From CAIWCD01 sp043782365 (GTDB taxonomy: Bacteria > Myxococcota > Myxococcia > Myxococcales > 40CM-4-68-19): a stretch of DNA of 17,863 nt. Under the pieces are notes generated by a model. That model saw only the letters and a program-made list of their open reading frames with translations, was not told the origin of the DNA and did no database searches. Shown one piece after another: positions 8,629 to 15,025 of this stretch. The position numbers were made by a program, and so were the translations under genes. The stretch is taken from NCBI GenBank assembly GCA_043782365.1, contig JAYWAO010000100.1:1-17863 (forward strand). Direction: 5' to 3'. Every line of letters begins with the position of its first letter. The first letter of the stretch is position 1.

Positions 8629-10692
8629 ATGAAATACGTCAAGGGTGGCATCGAGGGGAACACCGGCGAGGCGCTGACCCTCGAGGTCGCCGCGCGCGCC
8701 GCTCCCGCCACGCAGCCCGACCAGCCGAAGCCGGACGCGCCCAAGGATCTGCCGCCGGCCGACCGCCTGCGCGTCTCCTGCTGGGTGGGCGACGTCGCCA
8801 GCGCGATCGGCCGCTGGACCGACATCAAGACGGGGAAGTTCCAGCAGGACCTGTCGATGATCCAGAACGCCAAGGGCGTGCTCGACGACGTCTCGGCGGT
8901 CTCGACCATCTGGATGAGCAAGGAGAAGAAGGTCACCTGGAAGGTCGACTCCTCGAAGCAGTTCATCCAGAAGGCGGTCGACGCCTGCCACGAGAACGGC
9001 ATCCAGCTGCTGGTCGGCTACGCCATCGCCGACGAGGGCAGCGCCATCGGCGGTCGCAGCAAGCTGTTCACCGACTGGGTCAACAACCCGGTCGGCCCGA
9101 CGCCCGAGCAGCACGCCGCCGACATCATGGAGTTCTTGAACCCGTATGCGGTGGACGGGATCGGCTTCGACCTCGAGCTCAACGGGCTCAAGGCCGCCAA
9201 CGCCGAGACGATGACGCGCTTCTACCACGCGCTCGCCGACCTCCTCGCGGCCAAGAACCAGCTCTTGACCATCGCCACGGGCATCGGCGCCGGCGGCAAG
9301 GAGGAGGGCATCCTCGGGACCTTCCGCGCGCAGCCGTTCAGCATCGCCAAGGGCAAGGACAACATCATCATCCGCCCGATGGCCTACGACATGTTCAAGA
9401 TGGACGACGGCCAGTTCCTCCAGTTCCACAAGGACATCGTCAACTACGGGCTCAACACCGCGGGCCTCAAGCCGGGCCAGCTGCAGCTGGGCCTCAAGAC
9501 CATCAAGAACACGCCGGTGCCCGGGTTCTCCGACAAGCCCGGCAGCGGCTGGTCGCTCACCAAGTGCACCATGGACGCGCAGGGCGTGGCCGACCGCTGC
9601 AGGCTCGTGCTCAAGCCGTTCAACGTGGGCGTGATCAACTTCGCGGGCTTCACCGACTTCAAGACCATCAACGCGGTCCTCAACGCGGGCGGGAAGCCAT
9701 CGAACACGGTGGGCTCGCCGCTCCAGGTGCCGCTCACGCAGGCGGTGGCCAAGGGCGCTGCGCCCGCGCCTGCTGCGAAGAAGGAAGACCCCGCGCCGGC
9801 GCCGCAGAAGGAGCAGCCGCCGGAGGACCCCAACGCGGTGAAGAGCCGCGAGGAGTACGCGAACACGCCGCAGGAGATGCGCGAGCGGTACCTCCACATG
9901 AAGTTCACCATCCCCGAGCTGCCCGAGGAGATCGAGTTCACGCTCGAGTGCCTCCGCTACCACAACAACGGGCTCAAGCACGCCGGCGAGCACGACGTGC
10001 CCGGCCAGCCTTCCTACATCGGCGACCGGCAGACGGTCTCCGACACGGTGGGCGGCATCAAGAAGGCGATCAAGAAGCTCAAGGGCGACGAGTTCTACAA
10101 GGAGCTCGTCGGCGAGTACGCCAAGGAAGAGAAGATCATCCTCCCGTCGCCGTTCTACGGAAAGGGCGCGCCGACGCAGATCGAGACGGTGCTGAAGATC
10201 GTCGGCTGGGCGATGGGTCCGGGCCAGGGCAAGGTGGGCAAGGTCCCTGCACCCTACTGGAAGGACAAGGGGAGCCTCGCCGAGTCGCTCAAGGACTTCT
10301 ACTTCAACAACATGGGCCTCGACTGCAGCGGGTTCGCCGGCAACTACGCGCGCTTCATCGCGCAGAAGCCGGAGGAGCGCATCTACCCGAGCTTCGAGAA
10401 CAACCACTACGGCCTTGGCCCCAACCTGCCGATCCCCGAGTTCGGGCGCACCGGGAAGAAGCGCACCGCGCTCAACCAGATCATGATGGGCGACCTGATG
10501 GTCTGGAAGAGCGGCGGGCACATCGCCACCGTGATGGGGCACGACGGCGGCGACATCCAGTGCGTCGAGTCGAACGGCGACTCCGTCGTCAAGGGGCTCG
10601 GCGCGATGATCCGCAAGGTGAAGAACACGGGCGGCGACGAGTGGACCCTCACGGGCGGCGGCGTCGTCTACATCGTCAGCTTCGTCAAGTAA
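8629..10692 (+). CDS. GH18-like glycosidase fused to NlpC/P60 peptidase
   Basis: ATG 8629 follows GAGGAG (8617-8622), which overlaps the previous stop, with 6-nt spacing. The product is 687 aa. Residues 45-355 fit a glycoside hydrolase family 18 barrel. DGIGFDLE at 176-183 matches the D-x-x-D-x-D-x-E signature, keeping D176, D181 and the catalytic acid E183 but with Gly at the second Asp; MAYD at 251-254 is the usual downstream substrate-contact motif. GH18 enzymes of this type often cut beta-1,4-linked GlcNAc in chitin or peptidoglycan. An Ala/Pro/Lys/Glu linker (375-400) leads to residues 405-687, a near-copy of the C-terminal module of the gene at 1-4194, with C566 in LDCSGF, H631 in HIATVM and E647. 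The protein therefore pairs a glycosidase with a Cys peptidase on the same chassis as its neighbour. No signal peptide is visible (MKYVKGGIEGNTGEALTLEV). The peptidase call is strong; the GH18 call is good, its substrate inferred. Confidence 0.93.
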   Translation: MKYVKGGIEGNTGEALTLEVAARAAPATQPDQPKPDAPKDLPPADRLRVSCWVGDVASAIGRWTDIKTGKFQQDLSMIQNAKGVLDDVSAVSTIWMSKEKKVTWKVDSSKQFIQKAVDACHENGIQLLVGYAIADEGSAIGGRSKLFTDWVNNPVGPTPEQHAADIMEFLNPYAVDGIGFDLELNGLKAANAETMTRFYHALADLLAAKNQLLTIATGIGAGGKEEGILGTFRAQPFSIAKGKDNIIIRPMAYDMFKMDDGQFLQFHKDIVNYGLNTAGLKPGQLQLGLKTIKNTPVPGFSDKPGSGWSLTKCTMDAQGVADRCRLVLKPFNVGVINFAGFTDFKTINAVLNAGGKPSNTVGSPLQVPLTQAVAKGAAPAPAAKKEDPAPAPQKEQPPEDPNAVKSREEYANTPQEMRERYLHMKFTIPELPEEIEFTLECLRYHNNGLKHAGEHDVPGQPSYIGDRQTVSDTVGGIKKAIKKLKGDEFYKELVGEYAKEEKIILPSPFYGKGAPTQIETVLKIVGWAMGPGQGKVGKVPAPYWKDKGSLAESLKDFYFNNMGLDCSGFAGNYARFIAQKPEERIYPSFENNHYGLGPNLPIPEFGRTGKKRTALNQIMMGDLMVWKSGGHIATVMGHDGGDIQCVESNGDSVVKGLGAMIRKVKNTGGDEWTLTGGGVVYIVSFVK

Positions 10693-10710
10693 GGACCGGA
10701 GATCTCCATG
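9841..10710 (+). repeat. Duplicated NlpC/P60 module, copy 2 (extends through spacer to next ATG)
   Basis: This is the partner of the module starting at 3331, in the same orientation about 6.5 kb downstream. It sits behind a GH18-like domain instead of a lysozyme domain. The spacer GGACCGGAGATCTCC has the same length as in copy 1. Its last 10 bases (10698-10707) are a perfect palindrome overlapping the Shine-Dalgarno of the next gene. Confidence 0.8.
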
Positions 10711-12702
10711 TCCGACGAGAACAAGAGCATCGCAGGCGAGATCGAAGGCGACTACACCAGGGTGCCCGTGCAGCTCGCGGGCGGCCTCGGCGAGAAGCCG
10801 CTGCGGCCCACGCCGGGCACCCAGATCGTCTTCGGCGGCAAGGAGCCGTCCTCGCCGTGGGGACACCTGCTGGCGCTGATCGAGAAGGCGGGCGGGAGCG
10901 TCAACTACACGTTCGTGCACGCCGCCGAGCTCAAGGCCTCGCCCATCGTGGTGCCGGCCGATCCGACCGCGGGCGACGCGCTGCCGCTGGGCGACCACCC
11001 GCGCCTGAAGGAAGAGGACAAGAAGGCGCAGCCGGCGCCTGCCGAGGCCAAGAAGGACGGCCCCGCCAAGCAGGACGCGCCGCCGCCGGAGCAGCCGGTC
11101 GCGCCGCAGCACCCAGTGGCGAACAACCACTTCGAGCTCGGGACGGGCCCGCTCTTCGACCGCGGGCAGGTCTTCAAGTACGACGGCAACGACGCGCGGG
11201 TGTGGGCCGACCCGCGCACGATGGGCCCGCTGCGCAGGCCGCTCTTGATCGTGCTGCACGGGGTCAACCACAAGGACCGCAAGAGCCACCCGTCGCTCTC
11301 GGACGACTCGATCCACGTCGGCAAGCTGGCGCAGAAGCTCGCCGATGAGGGCAAGGTCACGCCGATGGTCATCTGCGCGCCGACCAGCTTCTCCAACGGC
11401 CCGTGGAACACCATCGAGCTGGCCGACCTGGTGGACACGCTGGAGAAGATGCTCGCCGACCGCAACGTGCACATCGATCGCGACCAGGTGGCGGTGGTGG
11501 GCCACAGCGGGGCGGGAGGATATCCGGGGCGCGGCCTCAACAAGGTCGCCGACCAGCACGGCAAGCTCGGCGACAACAAGCTGCTGCTCTTCGGCATCGC
11601 CGACACCTGCATCACCGACATCAACTCGGCGGCCTACAAGAAGGGCTTCGAGGGCAACGACACCACGCTGATCTACTCGGCCCACCGCGGGACCGGCGGC
11701 TGGGAGCCCTACAGCGGCTCGGCGAAGTTCGCGGCCGCGCTGGGAGCGGGCCAGAAGTTCACCGCCTTCACCGGCAACGAGAAGAAGGAAGACATCGAGG
11801 ACGCCTTCGACAACGGCGGCGCCAAGCCCGCGCGCATCTCGATCAAGGTGAAGAAGCCGCAGCTGGCGAGCTACCACAAGGCGTGGGTCGAGGCCGGCGG
11901 CTACCGGCAGGCCGTCAGCGACCACTCCGACATGGTGCCGTACTGGGTGTGGACCGCCCTGCCCCGCTTCTTCGCGGCGACCGAGGCGGACAAGCACCTC
12001 GCCGACGCGGAGCCGCACGAGCAGAAGCCGCCGCCCAAGCCCGCGCCGGTCATCACGGGCGGCGAGTGGGCCGACGTGCCGCCTGCGGCGCCCGCCTGGG
12101 GAGACCTGCCCGGCGCAGCGCCCAAGCCCACCGGCCTCGCGGCGTTCGCCGACCCGGGCTCGGGGCTCTACTGGCCCGTCCGCGCGCCCAAGGGGCACTT
12201 CGGCCGCGCGGTCTGCTTCCTCGGCGCCGACGGCAAGGGCTACGGACCCAAGGGGAGCGGCTCGTGCGGCCGCAACTTCCTCGCGAACCGGCCCGCCGGC
12301 GACCCGAACCCGAACCGGTTCCACGTCGGCATCGACCTCTTCGCCGACTTCCACGACATCATCGTGGCGTGCGAGTCGGGCACCATCATCCAGTGGAAGT
12401 ACTTCTACACCAACGTCTGGAAGCTGATGGTGCAGTGCGACTCGGGCGTGGTGATCAACTACGGCGAGGTCGACGGCTCTTCGCTGAAGAAGTTCAACCT
12501 GCAGCCCGGCGGGCGCGTGGTCGCGGGCCAGCCGATCGCGGTCGCGGGCAAGATGCTCCACGACTCGATGCTGCACTTCGAGATGTACCCGAAGGGGACG
12601 CCCGACTCGCTCTCCTACAACAAGGGGCTCGGGGACAAGTTCCTCAAGAACTACCTGAACCCGACGCAGTACCTGCTCAACCTGGCCAAGTCGGGCAAGT
12701 AG
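10708..12702 (+). CDS. Alpha/beta hydrolase fused to M23 (LytM-type) peptidase
   Basis: ATG 10708 follows CGGAG (10697-10701) with 6-nt spacing. The product is 664 aa. Residues 1-95 are unassigned; a charged Pro/Ala linker covers 105-135. Residues 140-425 form an alpha/beta hydrolase: LIVLHGVNH at 180-188 gives the oxyanion strand, GHSGAGG at 265-271 is the nucleophile elbow with S267, and H406 in DHSDMVPYW is the probable catalytic His. A Pro-rich linker (435-478) leads to an M23 peptidase domain (485-660). H539 and D543 in FHVGIDL are zinc ligands, and H623 in MLHFEMY is the third. The first His of the usual H-x-H, a catalytic residue in LytM, is M621 here, so activity may be altered or a special subfamily is involved. 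The hydrolase could be an esterase acting on lipid or on O-acetylated murein; that is inference. It is the last gene of the operon, and no signal peptide is visible. Confidence 0.93.
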   Translation: MSDENKSIAGEIEGDYTRVPVQLAGGLGEKPLRPTPGTQIVFGGKEPSSPWGHLLALIEKAGGSVNYTFVHAAELKASPIVVPADPTAGDALPLGDHPRLKEEDKKAQPAPAEAKKDGPAKQDAPPPEQPVAPQHPVANNHFELGTGPLFDRGQVFKYDGNDARVWADPRTMGPLRRPLLIVLHGVNHKDRKSHPSLSDDSIHVGKLAQKLADEGKVTPMVICAPTSFSNGPWNTIELADLVDTLEKMLADRNVHIDRDQVAVVGHSGAGGYPGRGLNKVADQHGKLGDNKLLLFGIADTCITDINSAAYKKGFEGNDTTLIYSAHRGTGGWEPYSGSAKFAAALGAGQKFTAFTGNEKKEDIEDAFDNGGAKPARISIKVKKPQLASYHKAWVEAGGYRQAVSDHSDMVPYWVWTALPRFFAATEADKHLADAEPHEQKPPPKPAPVITGGEWADVPPAAPAWGDLPGAAPKPTGLAAFADPGSGLYWPVRAPKGHFGRAVCFLGADGKGYGPKGSGSCGRNFLANRPAGDPNPNRFHVGIDLFADFHDIIVACESGTIIQWKYFYTNVWKLMVQCDSGVVINYGEVDGSSLKKFNLQPGGRVVAGQPIAVAGKMLHDSMLHFEMYPKGTPDSLSYNKGLGDKFLKNYLNPTQYLLNLAKSGK

Positions 12703-12716
12703 CCCCGGGTGCCTGG

Positions 12717-12739
12717 GACGCTGGCGGTGTGCCAGCGTC
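12717..12739 (+). terminator. Hairpin after the hydrolase operon
   Basis: GACGCTGGC, loop GGTGT, GCCAGCGTC forms a perfect 9-bp stem 15 nt after the stop of the last operon gene. Only ATTCC follows, with no real T-run, so it is either a weak intrinsic terminator or an mRNA 3'-end stabiliser. Confidence 0.6.
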
Positions 12740-13300
12740 ATTCCGCGCGCGCCAGCGGCTTGACGGGCGAGCGCCAATGAAGGCTTGGCGCATCGCGCAA
12801 CCGGGGCTCAAAGGGGTGAAAATCGCTACGCCGCGTGGGGCGTGCGGCCGCGCGGGTGCGTGCGGCGCCAGACGTCGAGCGAATAGACCCGTGCGCCGTT
12901 TCCCGCGAGGAAGGGCTCCGCACCCGGGGCGAGCGGACCCGGGAGTGGCGCCACGATAAGCTCATTAGCTGCTCTTCGGCTCGCTACGGCAGGGGCGACC
13001 GCGACCGAGCGCCTGTTGCCCCTGATCGAATTGTCGCACCCCTCTGCGGCCTCCCAGGCGGCGGCCTCGGCGGCTGCGGACCACGCCAGGCGCAGGCGCG
13101 GCGCCGAGAGCAAAGCCTTTGGGGCTGCGGGCAGTTGCGCTGCGGGCAGCGCCAGTGTGGCCGGCGCGGCGCCCTCCGACTCGAGGTCGCGCAGCAGGGT
13201 GCGGGCCCGGCGGAGCAGCTCCAGTGATTGCGACAGCAGCGTCATCGTCGCTCAGGACAGCCCGAGGGAGGCGTCCTTCCTGCCAGCCAAGCAGTGCAAT
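12740..13300. other. Gene-poor stretch
   Basis: Apart from the doubtful minus-strand ORF (12826-13245), I see no conserved gene, tRNA fold or mobile-element end here. It joins the effector operon to the broken M16 gene and probably marks an old rearrangement or insertion boundary. Confidence 0.5.
12826..13245 (-). CDS. Doubtful ORF of 139 codons, possibly a truncated gene
   Basis: The ATG is at 13245 with only a weak upstream purine stretch. The first 65 or so codons (MTLLSQSLELLRRARTLLRDLESEG, then an Ala/Leu-rich stretch) use GC-ending codons like true genes here. From about 13045 downward the codon pattern becomes irregular (AAT, AGG, AGA, CGA, GTA, CTT) and the protein becomes low-complexity and Arg-rich. 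No family is recognised. It could be the surviving 5' part of a gene whose 3' end was replaced, or a chance ORF in GC-rich DNA. It lies in the same orientation as, and downstream of, the broken M16 gene. Confidence 0.25.
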   Translation of the reverse strand: MTLLSQSLELLRRARTLLRDLESEGAAPATLALPAAQLPAAPKALLSAPRLRLAWSAAAEAAAWEAAEGCDNSIRGNRRSVAVAPAVASRRAANELIVAPLPGPLAPGAEPFLAGNGARVYSLDVWRRTHPRGRTPHAA

Positions 13301-13717
13301 TCAGCTGCCACGGGGCCTACGCACCCCGAGGCCCCCGACGATGTACTCGTCGAGCGGCAGGCCGTGGAACGCGAGCGTGGCCATCGAGGCGGCCAGCGCG
13401 TCCACCGTCTCCAGCGAGCCGGGCAGCGCGCGGATGGCCTGCTCCTTGGCCCGCTCCAGCTCGCCCGGGCTCAGCTCGCCGCTGGCGAACGTTGCTCCCA
13501 GGATGGTGGCCAGGAGGTGGCCCGCGGGCTCGTCGGCGGCGTACGACTTCACGCCAGTGAACGTCAGCTGCACGGTGGCGAGCTCGGCGACCTTGTCCTC
13601 GTCCTCGCTCAGGATCACGGTCAGCCCGTTGGGCAGCTGGTACTTCTCGAACTTCAGCTCCGGGTCGGCCGCGCGCACGGCGAGCGGCGCGAGCGCGAGC
13701 AGCAGCGCCAGCCGCCT
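13301..13717 (-). pseudogene. Remnant of an M16 (insulinase-type) metallopeptidase
   Basis: Reading on the minus strand from 13717, RRLALLLALAPLAVRAADPEL looks like a signal peptide, followed by FEKYQLPNGLTVILSEDE, the typical first strand of M16 peptidases. The codon where a start is expected (13720-13718) is GTC, and the only in-frame GTG (13678) lies inside the signal peptide. Instead of the family's HxxEH zinc site, the frame jumps to text resembling a C-terminal-half segment (LATVQLTF, ATILGATFASG), then to LSPGELERAKEQAIRALPG and GLPLDEY. It then ends in an unrelated tail. An intact M16 peptidase is usually about 400 aa or longer, so most of the domain and the active site are gone. I infer a decayed gene shaped by several internal deletions; it could be expressed only as an inactive fragment. 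Confidence 0.7.
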
Positions 13718-13753
13718 GACAAAGAAAAAGACAAAGGTAAAGACAAAGGGAGA
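13718..13753. repeat. 12-bp purine-rich tandem repeat, three units
   Basis: Three head-to-tail 12-mers begin GACAAAG: GACAAAGAAAAA, GACAAAGGTAAA and GACAAAGGGAGA. The + strand is almost entirely purine and is the most AT-rich patch of the region. The repeat ends exactly at the position where the M16 remnant's start codon should be. Confidence 0.75.
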
Positions 13754-13809
13754 GAACGAGGACCCAGATCTGGTGCGCTCGAAGGCGACCTCCTGCGGGC
13801 CGCAGCGCG

Positions 13810-13838
13810 CCCGTTCACTCTTTCGAAGCGGGAACGGG
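13810..13838 (-). terminator. Possible hairpin just after the CYTH gene
   Basis: CCCGTTC (13810-13816) and GAACGGG (13832-13838) are perfect inverted repeats with a 15-nt interior that can add a few more pairs. The structure starts immediately beyond the CYTH stop on the minus strand. No T-run follows, so termination is only suggested. Confidence 0.35.
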
Positions 13839-13839
13839 T

Positions 13840-14283
13840 CTACCTGCTCGGCGCCGCCGCGGCGAGGTTGACGTTCTGGTAGCGGGCGTCGCCGCTCACC
13901 TCGGCGCCGAGCCAGGCAGGGCGGTCGAACTCCTCGGCCTCGGAGTCGAGCTCGATCTCGGCGAGCCAGAGGCCGCGGTCGGGGAAGAAGTCCACCTCCC
14001 AGCGGCCGAGCGTGTAGCGCTGCTTGCGCAGGGAGGTGGCGCAGAGCTGAAGCAGCTGCGCGGCGTCGGCGGCAGGGACCTCGTATTCGAACTCGGCCCG
14101 GGCCACCAGGCCGCGTCCCTTCACCGTCAGGAAGCCGCGCTGCTCGCCGCCAGGCAGCGTGCGCAGCCGGACGCGCACGGCCGGGTCGCGCGCAAGGTAG
14201 CCCTGGTGCAGCTCGTCCGCCGCCGGCAAGGGCGGGAGCAGCGCTGCCTCGACGAGGAACTTCCGCTCGATCTCGACGGCCAT
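13840..14283 (-). CDS. CYTH-domain protein (triphosphate-binding, probable triphosphatase)
   Basis: The start is ATG 14283, preceded by GAGG 7 nt upstream; the frame is open further upstream but the extra part is Arg/Ser-rich and not domain-like. The product is 147 aa, normal for short single-domain CYTH proteins. The N-terminal signature EIERKFLV (residues 4-11) supplies the ExExK motif (E4, E6, K8). The alternating charged strands of the CYTH tunnel follow: VRVRLRT, FLTVKGRG, EFEYEV, KQRYTLG and WLAEIELD. Members hydrolyse or bind triphosphates with divalent metal, such as inorganic triphosphate, in the cytoplasm; which substrate applies here cannot be told. It lies 40 bp downstream of the carboxylesterase gene on the same strand, so cotranscription is likely. 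The family call is very secure. Confidence 0.93.
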   Translation of the reverse strand: MAVEIERKFLVEAALLPPLPAADELHQGYLARDPAVRVRLRTLPGGEQRGFLTVKGRGLVARAEFEYEVPAADAAQLLQLCATSLRKQRYTLGRWEVDFFPDRGLWLAEIELDSEAEEFDRPAWLGAEVSGDARYQNVNLAAAAPSR

Positions 14284-14323
14284 CGGCTGCCTCGCTCGCG
14301 GCGCACCGCGGCTCTTGCGTCGC

Positions 14324-14986
14324 TCAGACAGCTCGGGGCCACGCCGGGAGCTGGGCCAGGAACGTCCTCGCGTCGCCCAGCTCAGACGCGGAGATCTCGT
14401 GGGCCATCGGGTACTCGCGGAAGGTGACGTCACAGCCCGCCTCTTCGAGCAGCGCTCGGCTGTGGTGCGCGGCGGCGATCGGGAGCAGCGGGTCGCGCGT
14501 GCCGTGGCCGAGGAAGATCGGCAGGCCCTTGCTGGCACCCGCGCCCGACGAGACCCCGCCGCGATCGGGCGGCACCGCCGAGAGGGCGAGCACCCCACGC
14601 ACCGCAGCGGGCTTCCGCAGCGCGACCGCCAGCGCGATGCCGGCGCCTTGCGAGAAGCCGAGCAGCAGCGGCGGCGCGCCCGCCTCGCGGCCGATCGCCT
14701 CGACCTCGGCGAGCGCTAGCGCCGTCGCTCGGGACACCTCGGCGGGGTCCCAGCCAAAGCTGCTGCCCTGCTGGGTCAGCTGGTACCAGGCCCGACCGCC
14801 CCACGGGAGCGTGAGCGGCGCGGCCAGGCTGACCACCCGGAAGCCCGGGTCGAGCTGGTGGCCGAGCGAGAGAAGGTCGTGCTCGTCGGCGCCGTAGCCG
14901 TGCAGCAGCACCAGGGTCTGCGACGGGGTGCCTGCGCGCGCTGGCAGTTCGATTCGGTGAAGGGGCACGCATGCTGGGTACCACAC
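14324..14986 (-). CDS. Phospholipase/carboxylesterase-family serine hydrolase
   Basis: The product is 220 aa, the usual size for the acyl-protein thioesterase/carboxylesterase (Abhydrolase_2) family. LVLLHGYGADEHDLL at 25-39 gives the oxyanion loop, GFSQGAG at 110-116 is the nucleophile elbow with S112, TRDPLLP supplies D165, and MAHEIS supplies H196, so the catalytic triad is complete. Enzymes of this family are cytoplasmic and hydrolyse carboxyl, thio- or lysophospholipid esters; the substrate here is unknown. GTG 14986 is the longest start and has no clear Shine-Dalgarno. GTG 14968, giving an N-terminus beginning at residue 7 (VPLHRIEL), is equally plausible. The gene lies 39 bp after the OmpA-type gene and 40 bp before the CYTH gene. 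Confidence 0.92.
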   Translation of the reverse strand: MWYPACVPLHRIELPARAGTPSQTLVLLHGYGADEHDLLSLGHQLDPGFRVVSLAAPLTLPWGGRAWYQLTQQGSSFGWDPAEVSRATALALAEVEAIGREAGAPPLLLGFSQGAGIALAVALRKPAAVRGVLALSAVPPDRGGVSSGAGASKGLPIFLGHGTRDPLLPIAAAHHSRALLEEAGCDVTFREYPMAHEISASELGDARTFLAQLPAWPRAV

Positions 14987-15025
14987 GGCCGAACGGGTGG
15001 CAGAACCGTCCGGCAGCGCGCCTGG

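Noticed and set aside
1..12702. Prophage lysis cassette
   Set aside because: No holin, spanin, capsid, tail or integrase genes are present, and the proteins are far larger than endolysins.
1318..12777. Very long antisense ORFs (1318-4089, 4611-8039, 8548-12777) and a long + ORF at 4304-7387
   Set aside because: They lie wholly opposite or inside recognised genes, encode Arg/Leu/Gly/Ala-rich text without domains, and are expected in DNA with very high third-position GC.
14284..14598. Longer CYTH start at 14598
   Set aside because: The extra 105 residues are Arg/Ser-rich shadow of the esterase gene. The domain begins at MAVEIERK with its own ribosome-binding site.
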